The translations under genes and the position numbers were made by a program. From Rhodocyclaceae bacterium (GTDB lineage: Bacteria; Pseudomonadota; Gammaproteobacteria; Burkholderiales; Rhodocyclaceae): a stretch of DNA of 64,000 nucleotides. Shown here piece after piece: positions 19,752-28,563 of this stretch. The notes under the pieces are model-generated. The model did no database searches and was not told the DNA's origin. It worked only from the letters and a program-made list of their open reading frames with translations. The stretch lies in contig VBWA01000006.1 of the NCBI GenBank assembly GCA_006218025.1, positions 1 through 64,000 on the forward strand, given 5' to 3'. The number at the start of each line of letters is the position of its first letter. Within the stretch, counting starts at the first letter, position 1.

Positions 19752-22451
19752 GTGCATATCCACGCACTCAGCGTCGACCAGGCTCTCGCCAGCCTGAAGA
19801 CGACGGCGGCCGGCCTTGACGCGGCCGAGGCGGCGCGCCGGCTGGCCGAATTCGGGCCGAACCATGTCGAGGAAGTCGCTCGCGAGCATCTGCTGCTCGC
19901 CTTCGCCCGCGAATTCACCCACTTCTTCGCCATCATCCTGTGGATCGGCGCCGCGCTGGCCTTCCTCGCCGAGTATTTCGATCCGGGCCAGGGCATGGGT
20001 CGCCTCGGGGTCGCCATTGTCGGCGTCATCATCGTCAATGGCATCTTTTCCTTCTGGCAGGAATACAAGGCCGAACAGGCCGTCGAAGCGCTGCGCCAGT
20101 TGTTGCCGCAGAAGGTGCAGGCGTTGCGCGGCGGCGCAATCGTCGAGATGCTGGCCAGCGAACTGGTGCCCGGCGACATCGTGGTGCTGGAGGAAGGCAA
20201 CTTCATTCCGGCCGACTGCCGCCTGATCGAAGCCTCCGCGCTGCGTGTGAACACCGCGACGGTCACCGGCGAATCCCTGCCCAAGGCGCGCACCATCGAG
20301 CCCAGCGCCGAGCTCAGTGGCAACGATTCGCCGCTCTATGCCAAGAACGTGGTGCTGGCCGGAACCTCGGTGGTGTCGGGCCAGGCACGCGCGGTGGTGT
20401 ACGCCACCGGCATGCATACCGAGTTTGGCCGCATCGCCCATCTGACGCAGACGGTCGGCACCGGTCCGTCGCCGCTGCAGCGCGAGATTGCGCGCCTGTC
20501 GCGCATAGTCGCGGCGCTCGCCACGGGCATGGGCGTGGCGCTGTTCTTCATCGGACAGGCGATGGGCCTGCCGACCTGGGAGAACCTGCTGTTTGCCATC
20601 GGCATCATCGTCGCCAACGTGCCGGAAGGCCTGCTGCCGACGGTGACGCTGTCGCTGGCCATGGCGACGCAGCGCATGGCCAAACGCAATGCGCTGGTGC
20701 GCCACCTGCCCGCGGTCGAGGCGCTGGGCTCGACGACGACGATCTGCTGCGACAAGACCGGCACGTTGACGCAAAACCGCATGTCGGTGCAGCGCTTGTG
20801 GCTGGGCGGCGGGTTTCTCGACTTTACCGACCTCGCCGCGCCATCGACGAATAATTCGCGCCTGACCGAGGACCACCGCGAGCTGTTCGTCAATGCCGCG
20901 CTTTGCCACAGCCTGAAAATCGTCGATGACAAACTAATCGGCGACCCGATGGAAGTGGCGTTGGCCGGTATGGGACGGCAGGTTGTGGGGGTGCTGGCCG
21001 ACCACAAGCAGATCGACGAAATTCCCTTCGATACCGACCGCAAGCGCATGTCGGTACTCTGCGAAACGCCGCAGGGCCACATGCTCTACTGCAAGGGCGC
21101 GCCGGAGACCGTGCTGGCCGCCTGCGACTTCGTGCAGTTCGACGCAGGCATCGTGCCGATAGATCCCGCGGCGAAAACGCGTCTGCTGGCTGCGCAAGGA
21201 CAGATGGCCGAGGCCGGGCTGCGCGTGCTGGCCTTCGCTCATGTCGCGGTCAAAGACGGCATGCCGTCGGAAGAGCGCGGCATGATCCTCTCCGGGCTGG
21301 TCGGGCTGGAAGACCCGCCGCGGGCCGAAGTTCCCGATGCCGTCGCGCGTTGCGCCACTGCCGGCATCCGCATCATCATGGTCACCGGCGACCATCCGCA
21401 CACGGCGCTGGCGATCGCGCGGCAGATCGGCCTGGTGAAGTCCGACCAGCCGGTGGTCATCACGGGCGACCAGTTGCGCTCCATTTCGCCGGCGCACCTG
21501 CAGCTGGCGCTCGATGCGAAAGAGATCATCTTCGCCCGCGTCGCCGCCGAACAAAAAATGCTGATCGTCCAGGCACTGCAGAAGAAGGGCGAGATCGTCG
21601 CCGTCACGGGCGATGGCGTGAACGACGCGCCGGCGCTGAAGACCGCCGACATCGGCATCGCCATGGGCATAGGCGGCACCGACGTGGCCAAGGAGGCCGC
21701 CGACCTGATCCTGCTCGACGACAACTTCGCCAGCATCGTCGCAGCGATCGAGGAGGGGCGCGCGGTGTTCGACAACATCCGCAAGTTCCTCACCTACATC
21801 CTGAGTTCGAACATTCCGGAAATGGTGCCCTATCTCGCCTTCGTCCTGTTCCGCATTCCGCTGCCGCTGACCATCATCCAGATCCTCGCCGTCGACCTCG
21901 GCACCGACATGCTGCCGGCACTCGCGCTGGGTGCCGAGAAGCCCGATCCCGCCGTGATGCAGCGGCCGCCCAGGGCGCGCAACGAGCGCCTGCTGTCATG
22001 GGGCCTGCTGGTCCGCGCCTACCTGTTTCTCGGCGTGCTGGAAGCGGCCGCGGCGATGGCGGTGTTCTTCTTCGTGCTCGAAGCGGCCGGCTGGCAGTAT
22101 GGCGTCCGCCTCGACCGGGCCGATCCGCTGTATCTGCAGGCGACCTCGGCCTGCCTGGCGACTATCGTGGTGATGCAGATGATGAATGTGATCCTGTGCC
22201 GCCATCCATTCAAGTCCTCGCTCTCCGTCGGGCTCTTCGACAATCGCTACATCCTGATGGGGATTGCGGCAGAACTGGGCGTGATCCTGTTCATCATTTA
22301 CACCGCGGCCGGCAACTGGCTGTTCGGTACGGCACCCATCGGCGCCGAGGTCTGGCTGCTGGCGCTGGCCGGCGCCGCGCTGATGTGGGTGTTCGAGGAA
22401 GCTCGCAAGGCCTGGCTGCGCCGGCTGCTGGTGCGCAAGTTCGGCGCCTGA
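19752..22451 (+). CDS. P2-type cation-transporting ATPase (Na+/K+- or Ca2+-ATPase-like)
   Basis: This 899-aa P-type ATPase starts at GTG 19752. Features in order are an actuator domain with TGES, PEGLLPTVTLSLAMATQRM in the M4 region, the phosphorylation site CDKTGTLT with D334, a KGAPE nucleotide-binding motif, TGDxxxTA-like MVTGDHPHTA, and hinge GDGVNDAPALKTADIGIAMG. The PEGLL sequence and the following MAKRNALVRHLPAVEALGS are closest to the P2C Na+/K+ family rather than to bacterial Mg2+ or heavy-metal pumps; there are no N-terminal metal-binding cysteines. The transported ion is uncertain. It lies 14 bases after cbpM. Confidence 0.9.
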   Translation: MHIHALSVDQALASLKTTAAGLDAAEAARRLAEFGPNHVEEVAREHLLLAFAREFTHFFAIILWIGAALAFLAEYFDPGQGMGRLGVAIVGVIIVNGIFSFWQEYKAEQAVEALRQLLPQKVQALRGGAIVEMLASELVPGDIVVLEEGNFIPADCRLIEASALRVNTATVTGESLPKARTIEPSAELSGNDSPLYAKNVVLAGTSVVSGQARAVVYATGMHTEFGRIAHLTQTVGTGPSPLQREIARLSRIVAALATGMGVALFFIGQAMGLPTWENLLFAIGIIVANVPEGLLPTVTLSLAMATQRMAKRNALVRHLPAVEALGSTTTICCDKTGTLTQNRMSVQRLWLGGGFLDFTDLAAPSTNNSRLTEDHRELFVNAALCHSLKIVDDKLIGDPMEVALAGMGRQVVGVLADHKQIDEIPFDTDRKRMSVLCETPQGHMLYCKGAPETVLAACDFVQFDAGIVPIDPAAKTRLLAAQGQMAEAGLRVLAFAHVAVKDGMPSEERGMILSGLVGLEDPPRAEVPDAVARCATAGIRIIMVTGDHPHTALAIARQIGLVKSDQPVVITGDQLRSISPAHLQLALDAKEIIFARVAAEQKMLIVQALQKKGEIVAVTGDGVNDAPALKTADIGIAMGIGGTDVAKEAADLILLDDNFASIVAAIEEGRAVFDNIRKFLTYILSSNIPEMVPYLAFVLFRIPLPLTIIQILAVDLGTDMLPALALGAEKPDPAVMQRPPRARNERLLSWGLLVRAYLFLGVLEAAAAMAVFFFVLEAAGWQYGVRLDRADPLYLQATSACLATIVVMQMMNVILCRHPFKSSLSVGLFDNRYILMGIAAELGVILFIIYTAAGNWLFGTAPIGAEVWLLALAGAALMWVFEEARKAWLRRLLVRKFGA

Positions 22452-22452
22452 T

Positions 22453-22779
22453 CTATTCCGGGAAGTGCACCGCCAGCCAGATAGTCAGTGCATCGGCAGC
22501 GGTCCAGTCCACCCGGTGACGCCGCTGCGGCCTGATGTGCAGCCAGTCACCCGGGTGCAGATGGCGGGCCTCGGTTTCGTCCTCGAAGCGCAGCAGTGCT
22601 TCGCCGCTCAGCAGCAGTACCCATTCGGCATCGGCCTGTTCATACCAGAATCCGGGCGGGCTCGCCTGGCCGCTGGAGACGATGCGTTCGATGCGCAGTC
22701 CGGGATGCGTCAGCAGGGTTTCCAGGCGCTCGGCCGCCTCCGGGGTGACCGGCAGGTTGCCAAATAGATTGCCTTTCAT
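22453..22779 (-). CDS. Cupin domain protein
   Basis: The 108-aa single-domain cupin is predicted from its pattern (EWVLLLSGEALLRFEDE, LHPGDWLHIRPQRRHRVDWT, WLAVHFPE). The second cupin motif keeps the PxxxxH histidine. No substrate can be assigned. Its ATG overlaps the stop of the preceding cupin gene (TGATG), making it the last gene of the amidase-cupin-cupin operon. It is convergent with the P-type ATPase gene. Confidence 0.8.
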   Translation of the reverse strand: MKGNLFGNLPVTPEAAERLETLLTHPGLRIERIVSSGQASPPGFWYEQADAEWVLLLSGEALLRFEDETEARHLHPGDWLHIRPQRRHRVDWTAADALTIWLAVHFPE

Positions 22780-23144
22780 CAGACGCCCTCCAGCAGTTCG
22801 GTGTCTTCGTGCGAATAGGGCGGGCTGCAACAACAAAGGATGCGCAAGGGCTCCGTGCCGGTGGCTTCGATCCGGTGCGGCGTGCCGGGCGGGATCAGCA
22901 CCGTATCGCCAGCGCCGACTTTGAAGCAGGCGTCCCCGAGGGTCATGATGCCGTTGCCGGCGCTGACGTGGTACAGCTCTTCCGTCACCGCATGGCGGTG
23001 CAGTTGCGTCCGCGCTCCCGGCGCGACAGTGGCTTCGGCCAGGCTCTGCAGGCGATTGCCATGCAGCGAGGGATGCATGAGCTCCCGGATCTCGGAACCG
23101 TCCTTGGTGATGTAAGCGGGGATTTCCGGGTAGCGTGTTCTCAT
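22779..23144 (-). CDS. Cupin domain protein (ethanolamine/mannose-6-P type fold)
   Basis: The 121-aa cupin has clear metal-site motifs: QLHRHAVTEELYHVSAGNG (HxH, E, G) and PPGTPHRIEA. Cupins of this type act as small isomerases, dioxygenases or sensors; the role here is unknown. An opposite-strand copy of the 23-bp repeat (22900-22922) is read in frame as FKVGAGDTV, matching the usual VGxGD turn of the fold. The start at 23144 overlaps the amidase stop by four bases; an earlier Met at 23174 lies inside the amidase gene. Confidence 0.83.
   Translation of the reverse strand: MRTRYPEIPAYITKDGSEIRELMHPSLHGNRLQSLAEATVAPGARTQLHRHAVTEELYHVSAGNGIMTLGDACFKVGAGDTVLIPPGTPHRIEATGTEPLRILCCCSPPYSHEDTELLEGV
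22900..22922 (+). repeat. R1 dispersed repeat, copy 4 (inside cupin gene)
   Basis: One mismatch (ACCGT for GCCGT). It is antisense to the gene and translated as KVGAGDTV. Confidence 0.65.
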
Positions 23145-23875
23145 TCTCGCGCTACTTTCTTCTGCAGCAGGCAAAAGAGCAGGGCCTGCTCGTCGGGCGC
23201 CAGTTCGACATCTGCATCGCTGGCCGCGAAATGGCGGCGGAAGGCCGCTCGCGCTGCAGCCGGGGCGGCGATGTCATAGCCCAGCGCCTGCAGGCCCAGC
23301 ATCACATCGAAGCCGGGGGGAGCGACGGGCGGCGGCATTTCGCACCAGAGGCCGAAGCCGTGCGCGGCCAGCCGCTGCCAGGGGAACAATCGGCTCGGAT
23401 CGACCTTGCGCTCCGGAGCGACATCGCCATGGGCCAGATAATTGGCCGCCGGAATGGAATAGCGCGTACGCAACTCGTCGAGCAAGGAGAGCAAAGCGAC
23501 GATCTGTGCTTCGGCAAAGGCTTCGTCGCCGGTGTTGTCGAGTTCGATGCCGATCGAGGCGGAATTGAGATCGGTCAGACCGCCCCACCAGGATTCGCCG
23601 GCATGCCAGGCGCGCGCGGCTTCGTCGACCAGTTGCATGAGCGCGCCGTCGCGGCCGATCAGGTAGTGGGCGCTGACGCGGCGCTCTGGATCGGTCAGCG
23701 TCGCCAGGGCTTTTGCCGCGTTGTCGTTGGTGGTCTGGTGCAGGATGACGAAATTGGGCCGGCGCTGATCGAAGTTCGGTGAGGGTTGCCAGAGTGCTCC
23801 GCGCCCCTGGCCCGGCGGCAGCGGCGCGCAGGCCGCGAGTGCTGCAAGCAGGAGAACGGCAAGCCCGCGGCGCAT
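23141..23875 (-). CDS. N-acetylmuramoyl-L-alanine amidase, AmiD-like lipoprotein
   Basis: The 244-aa protein begins with a lipoprotein signal (LLLAALAACAPL, lipobox ending in Cys about residue 16), so it should sit on the outer membrane. The catalytic domain is amidase_2 (AmpD/PGRP fold): VILHQTT supplies the first zinc His, the WHAGESWWGGLTDLNSASIGIELDN core follows, and YLAHGDVAPERKVDPSRLFPW supplies the later ligands. It cleaves the amide between MurNAc and the stem peptide and fits anhydromuropeptide recycling or cell-wall turnover. The C-terminal 60 residues form a peptidoglycan-binding-like helix bundle. Confidence 0.9.
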   Translation of the reverse strand: MRRGLAVLLLAALAACAPLPPGQGRGALWQPSPNFDQRRPNFVILHQTTNDNAAKALATLTDPERRVSAHYLIGRDGALMQLVDEAARAWHAGESWWGGLTDLNSASIGIELDNTGDEAFAEAQIVALLSLLDELRTRYSIPAANYLAHGDVAPERKVDPSRLFPWQRLAAHGFGLWCEMPPPVAPPGFDVMLGLQALGYDIAAPAAARAAFRRHFAASDADVELAPDEQALLFCLLQKKVARE

Positions 23876-23887
23876 GAGCGGCAGTCG

Positions 23888-24112
23888 TCAGGGCGTGACG
23901 ATCGGCTTGCTGAGTCGTGCCCGGCTTTGCGCCTCGGACTTGTTCATCTCTGATACCTGGCGGCCGTAGGCCTCGCGCGCGGCCTGCCCCTGGCGGGTGG
24001 CCTCGATGCTGCGGATGCAGCGCCAGCGCTTGCCGGCCTTGGTTTCGATCTGGCGCATTTCCGATTTCGGATGATGCTGGCGACAGTGATAGCAGAACGC
24101 GGTTTCAGCCAT
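23888..24112 (-). CDS. Small zinc-ribbon-like hypothetical protein
   Basis: The 74-aa protein starts MAETAFCYHCRQHHPKSEM and has a second cysteine further on (RWRCIRSIEA). The CxxC-x3-H arrangement suggests a single metal site. The remainder is charged and probably helical. I do not recognise a named family. The gene is divergent from the exonuclease gene (24 bases between start codons) and 12 bases upstream of the amidase gene, so it may head that operon. Confidence 0.65.
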   Translation of the reverse strand: MAETAFCYHCRQHHPKSEMRQIETKAGKRWRCIRSIEATRQGQAAREAYGRQVSEMNKSEAQSRARLSKPIVTP

Positions 24113-24136
24113 GCGAAGGGACTCAAGCGGTAAAGT

Positions 24137-24769
24137 ATGCCAATTGTAGACCGACTTGCGACCATGCTCCCAAATCCCATCCCTTCCGCCATTGCAGCCG
24201 AACCGGAACTGCCGCTCTACGAGGGCGTGACGATCGCCGACATCGTGCTGGTCGATTCGCCGGCGTCCGCACTTGACGCGTACCGCGCGCTGCTGGAGGA
24301 AACCGTTCTCGGTTTCGATACCGAGGCGAAGCCGACCTTCGCCAAGGGCGAGGTGTCCAGCGGGCCGCATTTGATCCAGCTGGCAACGGCAGACCGCGTT
24401 TACCTGTTCCCGGTCCGGCACCAGACGGATCACCACCGCCTGCGCGAGGTCCTTGAATCGCGGCGGATTCTGAAAGTGGGTTTCGGCCTCGGCAGCGATC
24501 TCGCGCAGTTGCGCGCGCGCCTCGGCATCGAGACGCAACATGTGCTCGACCTTTCGCGCGCGCTTCCCACCGACAAGCCGCGGCAGACCCTGGGGGCGAA
24601 GACCGCCGTCGCCAGATACCTTGGCCGGCGCATGCAGAAATCCAAGCGCACCACCACCTCCAACTGGGCCAATCCGCGGCTGACGGAGCGCCAGATGTTG
24701 TACGCCGCCGACGACGCCCAGGTCGCGCTGCGCATCTATCGCCTGGCGCTGGCAGCCGGCCACCTGTAG
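24137..24769 (+). CDS. 3'-5' exonuclease, RNase D-like (DEDD)
   Basis: The 210-aa protein has the DEDDy exonuclease fold: LGFDTEAKP (first Asp and Glu), HLIQLATADRVYLFPV, KVGFGLGSDL (third acidic residue) and YAADDAQVALRIY (Tyr and last Asp). It lacks the HRDC domains of RNase D, so it is the short single-domain form. Probable role is RNA or DNA 3'-end trimming. The Met at 24137 is chosen; another at 24164 is possible. Confidence 0.85.
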   Translation: MPIVDRLATMLPNPIPSAIAAEPELPLYEGVTIADIVLVDSPASALDAYRALLEETVLGFDTEAKPTFAKGEVSSGPHLIQLATADRVYLFPVRHQTDHHRLREVLESRRILKVGFGLGSDLAQLRARLGIETQHVLDLSRALPTDKPRQTLGAKTAVARYLGRRMQKSKRTTTSNWANPRLTERQMLYAADDAQVALRIYRLALAAGHL

Positions 24770-24826
24770 CACGCCTGAGCGCCGGGCCGGCGCTGCGCCG
24801 AACTGCGCCGAACTGCGCCATGGCCG

Positions 24827-24849
24827 AAAGTCGGCGCTGGCGGGACGGC
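24827..24849 (-). repeat. R1 dispersed repeat, copy 5 (intergenic)
   Basis: Full match on the reverse strand, in the gap between the exonuclease gene and azlC. A 10-base tandem repeat (about three units of CTGCGCCGAA, 24791-24820) precedes it. Confidence 0.75.
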
Positions 24850-24894
24850 GACGAATCTTCATACAATGCAGGGACTCGATACCGATTCCCCACC

Positions 24895-25602
24895 ATGTCC
24901 GCTTTGTCGTTTCGCCTGGGCGCCCGCGAGGGTTTCCTCAGCTTCCTGCCCATGTCCGTCGGCCTGATTCCATGGGCGCTGGTCATGGGCATGGCCATGA
25001 TCAGCGCCGGCTTCACGCCGCTTCAGGCCATGGGCATGAATCTGATCGTCTTCGCCGGCACCGCCCAGCTCGGCACGCTGCCGCTGATCGTGGCCGGCGT
25101 ACCGCTGTGGCTGATCGTGGTCACGGCGCTGGCGCTGAACCTGCGCTTCGTCATTTTCAGTGCCGCCATCGCCCAGGGCTTTCGCGGTATCGGCGCACCG
25201 CTGCGCTGGTACTCGGGACATCTGCTGACCGATGGCGTCTTCGCCTGCTGCTTCGAGAAGATGCTCAAGGTCGACGATCCGCACTGGCGGCTCGGCTACT
25301 ACCTGGCGCCGTCAGTCTGGTCCTGGTTGCTGTGGCAGGTCTTCGCCCTGATCGGGGTGTTCGCCGCCGGGTCGATTCCGAAACACTGGTCGCTGGAATT
25401 CATGGCCACCATCGCCCTGCTGGTGCTGCTGATCCCGCTGGCGAAACAGCGGCCGATGCTGGTTGCCGCGATCAGCAGCGGCGCGACGGCGGTGGTTCTG
25501 CGCGGGATGCCGCTGCGCCTGGGGCTGATCGTCGCCATCGTGGTCGGCATCGGTGCCGGCTTTGCCGCCGAGCACTGGAGCAAGAAGGAAGAAGCGGCAT
25601 GA
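24895..25602 (+). CDS. azlC: AzlC family branched-chain amino acid exporter, large subunit
   Basis: The 235-aa polytopic membrane protein has the AzlC signature (PMSVGLIPWALVMGMAMISAG, FAGTAQLGTLPLI, LNLRFVIFSAA). With AzlD it exports branched-chain or similar amino acids. The Met at 24895 starts the recognisable domain; earlier in-frame codons cross the intergenic repeat. It overlaps azlD by four bases. Confidence 0.93.
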   Translation: MSALSFRLGAREGFLSFLPMSVGLIPWALVMGMAMISAGFTPLQAMGMNLIVFAGTAQLGTLPLIVAGVPLWLIVVTALALNLRFVIFSAAIAQGFRGIGAPLRWYSGHLLTDGVFACCFEKMLKVDDPHWRLGYYLAPSVWSWLLWQVFALIGVFAAGSIPKHWSLEFMATIALLVLLIPLAKQRPMLVAAISSGATAVVLRGMPLRLGLIVAIVVGIGAGFAAEHWSKKEEAA

Positions 25603-25925
25603 GCGCCGATGCGACCCTGTGGCTGACCTTCGTTTTGATCGGCCTCGCCACCACGCTGCCGCGGGCGAGCTTCATCGTCCTCGGCGGACGGGTACGCCTG
25701 CCGTCCGTGGTGCAGCGCGCCTTGCGCTACGCCCCGGCGGCCGCATTGGCGGCCATCGTCGTTCCCGACGTGCTGGTGGTCGGCGGCGATTTCGTGCCGC
25801 TGAATCCCAAGCTGGCCGGCGTCATCGCTGCCGTTGCCGCCGCGCTTCTGTCGCGCAATCCGTGGCTGCCTTTCATCGCCGGCATGGCGGTGCTGCTCGG
25901 AATGCGGGCCCTGTCCGGCGGTTAG
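25599..25925 (+). CDS. azlD: AzlD family membrane protein
   Basis: The 108-aa protein has four hydrophobic segments and the AzlD pattern (TTLPRASFIVLGG, RLPSVVQRALRYAPAAALAAIVVPDVL). It is the small partner of AzlC, translationally coupled through ATGA, and convergent with xerC. Confidence 0.92.
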   Translation: MSADATLWLTFVLIGLATTLPRASFIVLGGRVRLPSVVQRALRYAPAAALAAIVVPDVLVVGGDFVPLNPKLAGVIAAVAAALLSRNPWLPFIAGMAVLLGMRALSGG

Positions 25926-25940
25926 CCGCGCCGGATTTCT

Positions 25941-26846
25941 TCAGGCTTTCTTGGCGCGCGGATGGGCCGCGTCGTAGATTTTCGCCAGATGCTGAAAGTC
26001 CAGATGCGTATAAATCTGCGTCGCGGCGATGCTGGCGTGGCCGAGCATTTCCTGCACGGCGCGCAGGTCTCCGGAAGACTGCAGCACGTGCGAGGCGAAG
26101 GAGTGGCGCAGCATGTGGGGATGGACATGCACGCCGACGCCCTGCCGCTGCGCCCACTGTGCGAGACGGCTCTCGACTTGCCGTGGCGTCAGCCGCGTGC
26201 CGTTGCGGCCGAGGAAGAGCGCCGGCTGCTCGTCGCGGATAAATTGCGGACGCAGCGCCAGCCACGCTTCCAGCGCGGTGCGTGCCTTGTCGCCGACGGG
26301 CACCGTGCGGGTCTTTCGCCGCTTGCCGGTGACGGTGACTTCGCCGGCCGCCAAGTCGAGTCCGCCGGGCCAGTCGAGACTCACCAGTTCGGCCAGACGC
26401 AGGCCTGAGGAATAGAGCAGTTCGAACATCGCCGCGTCGCGTACCTGCAGCGGGTCGTTTGCCAAACCCGTCGTCGGATTCGCCGCCGCACCGTCGAGCA
26501 GCGCGGCCGCTTGGTCGATGCCCAGTGCCTTGGGCAGGGTGCGCGCGCGCTTCGGCGCGCGCAGGCCGTCGGCCGGATTCGAGGCGATCACGCCGCGCCG
26601 CGCGAGCCAGGCGTAATAGCTGCGCCAGGCCGACAGGGTGCGGGCGATGGAACGCGGCGCGAGTTCCTGTGCGTGCAATTGCATCAGGCCACGCCGCAAC
26701 TGCAAAGGCTTCAGCGCCGTCAGTTCGGTGCCGGCCGCGAGCGCCGTCAGGCGCGTCAGATCGCGGCGGTAGGCGTCGAGCGTATGCGGACTGGCGCGCC
26801 GCTGTACCTCGAGCTCGGCAAGAAAACTCTCGACCGAGGACTCCAT
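25941..26846 (-). CDS. xerC: Tyrosine recombinase XerC
   Basis: The 301-aa site-specific recombinase resolves chromosome dimers at dif with XerD. N-terminal SAM-like core-binding domain (ESFLAELEVQRRASPHTLDAYRRDL) and a catalytic domain with Arg (SSGLRLAELVSLDW), HPHMLRHSFASH (His-x2-Arg), the Trp/His region LGHASIAATQIYTHLDF and the nucleophile Tyr within it. It is the third gene of dapF-DUF484-xerC, an order shared with enterobacteria. The Met at 26846 is chosen because it lies 5 bases after the DUF484 stop. Confidence 0.95.
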   Translation of the reverse strand: MESSVESFLAELEVQRRASPHTLDAYRRDLTRLTALAAGTELTALKPLQLRRGLMQLHAQELAPRSIARTLSAWRSYYAWLARRGVIASNPADGLRAPKRARTLPKALGIDQAAALLDGAAANPTTGLANDPLQVRDAAMFELLYSSGLRLAELVSLDWPGGLDLAAGEVTVTGKRRKTRTVPVGDKARTALEAWLALRPQFIRDEQPALFLGRNGTRLTPRQVESRLAQWAQRQGVGVHVHPHMLRHSFASHVLQSSGDLRAVQEMLGHASIAATQIYTHLDFQHLAKIYDAAHPRAKKA

Positions 26847-26851
26847 GAAAG

Positions 26852-27514
26852 TTACGCGGCTACTCTCAGCAGCGCCGCCGACGCCATCTCGGCGATGCGT
26901 TCCAAATACAGGGTGCCGAGTTCCGCGTGGAAGCGCTGCGGTTCCTCGCTGGCCATCACCAGCAGGCCGAAGCAGGCGCCGCCGGATTCGCGCAGCGGCA
27001 GTTGCGTCATCGACTGCAGACCGGCCGCGGCGTCGCCGAACCAGGCCAGCGATTCCTGCCCGCTCACCGTTCCGCAGTATGGCCGTTGCAGGCCGGACGC
27101 GAAGGCCTTGGCCGCATCGTTGACCGCATCGAATTCGTGACCGTCGCCCTGTCCGGCGTCCCATAGCCGCAGCGCGACATGCGGCACGGCGAAGGCGCCG
27201 CCCAGATGTGAATACAGCGCGCGTACCACGGCCGCCCGATCGGTGGCCGCGATCAGCGCAACGGCGAGGCCATGCACCTTTTCCGAAATGGCATCGTTCT
27301 CTTCGCCGAAGCCGATCAGTTCGACCAGCTTGGCCTCGAGCGCGCGCACCTTGTCGCGCAGGTTGAACAACTGCCTTTCGGTGATCGAGACGGCCCTGCC
27401 GCTGTGCGGATCGGACAGGGTGATCAGGGCCAGCAGCTCGGCGTGCTGATTGAAGAATTCCGGGTGATCCTGGAGGTAGTGGGCGACGTCTTCGGATTTC
27501 ATGTCGGGTCTCAT
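26852..27514 (-). CDS. DUF484 family protein
   Basis: The 220-aa protein opens with [39 protein letters not shown], the DUF484 N-terminus, then a coiled-coil helix and a GAF-like domain. No enzymatic role is known. It nearly always lies between dapF and xerC in Proteobacteria, as here. The Met at 27514 overlaps the dapF stop as ATGA; a Met four codons later is also possible. Confidence 0.9.
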   Translation of the reverse strand: MRPDMKSEDVAHYLQDHPEFFNQHAELLALITLSDPHSGRAVSITERQLFNLRDKVRALEAKLVELIGFGEENDAISEKVHGLAVALIAATDRAAVVRALYSHLGGAFAVPHVALRLWDAGQGDGHEFDAVNDAAKAFASGLQRPYCGTVSGQESLAWFGDAAAGLQSMTQLPLRESGGACFGLLVMASEEPQRFHAELGTLYLERIAEMASAALLRVAA

Positions 27515-28380
27515 GTCAGGTTGTTCGGGAGTTCGATTTCTGCGCTGAAAACGGTGGTCGCCGGGCCGGTCATCATGACCGGCGAGCTTGAGTTGCCCGC
27601 GGTTCCGCCCCAGGCGATGGACAGGTCGCCGCCGCGCGTCGTGACGCGCACCGGCGAATCCAGCAGGCCGCGGCGGATGCCGGCGACCACGGCGGCGCAG
27701 GCGCCGGTGCCGCAGGCCAGGGTTTCGCCGGCGCCGCGTTCGTACACGCGCAGGCGGATGGCGTGGCGGTCGACGACCTGCATGAAGCCGGCATTGACCC
27801 GGCGTGGGAAGCGCGGGTGCGATTCGATCAGGGGGCCGAGCCGGGCGACCGGCGCGGCATCGACGTCGGCCACCACCTGCACGGCATGCGGATTGCCCAT
27901 CGAGACGACGCTGATGTCGAGCTGCGTCCCGTCCACGTCGAGAGGATGCACCACGGCGTCGCTCATTTCTGTCAATGGGCTGTCGAAGGGAATCTCGGCG
28001 GGGAGAAAGCGCGGCACGCCCATGTCCACCGTGACCTGGCCATCGGCCTCGAGCCGCGGCGCGATCACCCCGCACCTGGTCTCGACGCGGATCTCGCGCT
28101 TGTCCGTCAGCCCCTGCTCATGCACGAAGCGCACGAAGCAGCGCGCGCCGTTGCCGCACTGTTCCACCTCCCCGCCGTCGGCGTTGAAAATGCGATAGCG
28201 GAAATCGACGCCTGGCGTGGCGGCGCGCTCGACCACCAGGATCTGGTCGCAGCCGATGCCGAAGTGCCGGTCGGCGAGAAAGCGCGCCTGCGCCGGTGTC
28301 GGCACGAAGTTCTGGTTGATCGCGTCGAGCACGACGAAATCATTGCCGAGGCCGTGCATTTTGGTGAAACGGATTCGCAT
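27511..28380 (-). CDS. dapF: Diaminopimelate epimerase
   Basis: Interconverts LL- and meso-diaminopimelate for lysine and peptidoglycan synthesis without cofactor. The 289-aa protein shows both catalytic cysteine motifs, [10 protein letters not shown] and [12 protein letters not shown], and the N-terminal [13 protein letters not shown] few extra residues (TAGNSSSP) interrupt the usual C-terminal strand near WGG. It is the first gene of dapF-DUF484-xerC. Confidence 0.97.
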   Translation of the reverse strand: MRIRFTKMHGLGNDFVVLDAINQNFVPTPAQARFLADRHFGIGCDQILVVERAATPGVDFRYRIFNADGGEVEQCGNGARCFVRFVHEQGLTDKREIRVETRCGVIAPRLEADGQVTVDMGVPRFLPAEIPFDSPLTEMSDAVVHPLDVDGTQLDISVVSMGNPHAVQVVADVDAAPVARLGPLIESHPRFPRRVNAGFMQVVDRHAIRLRVYERGAGETLACGTGACAAVVAGIRRGLLDSPVRVTTRGGDLSIAWGGTAGNSSSPVMMTGPATTVFSAEIELPNNLT

Positions 28381-28526
28381 TAGTGTGAAATACCTTGGTA
28401 GTCCAAATGGCTGACCGTCGAGCGCAGCGAGCCAAACAGAAGCCTCCCCGTGAGGGGAGGATGGGAGGGGCGGGTCTTCAATTCGCTTTTCGCGTGTTTG
28501 GGCAATGCGCGTCAAGGCGAGCATAC

Positions 28527-28549
28527 GCCGTGTCACCAGCGCCGACTTC
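28527..28549 (+). repeat. R1 dispersed repeat, copy 6 (intergenic)
   Basis: GCCGT at 28527 and CCAGCGCCGACTT at 28536. The last base differs from the consensus. It sits just downstream of the lpxL-like stop and upstream of dapF. Confidence 0.7.
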
Positions 28550-28563
28550 TGGCAATTGAGGGG

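Noticed and set aside
24791-24820. 10-base tandem repeat (about three CTGCGCCGAA units)
   Set aside because: It is too short and imperfect to suggest function, so it is only noted beside the adjacent R1 copy.
27580-27620. Possible repeat insert in the dapF C-terminus
   Set aside because: The extra residues AGNSSSP and the GC-rich bases resemble R2 only loosely. A small family insertion is a simpler explanation.
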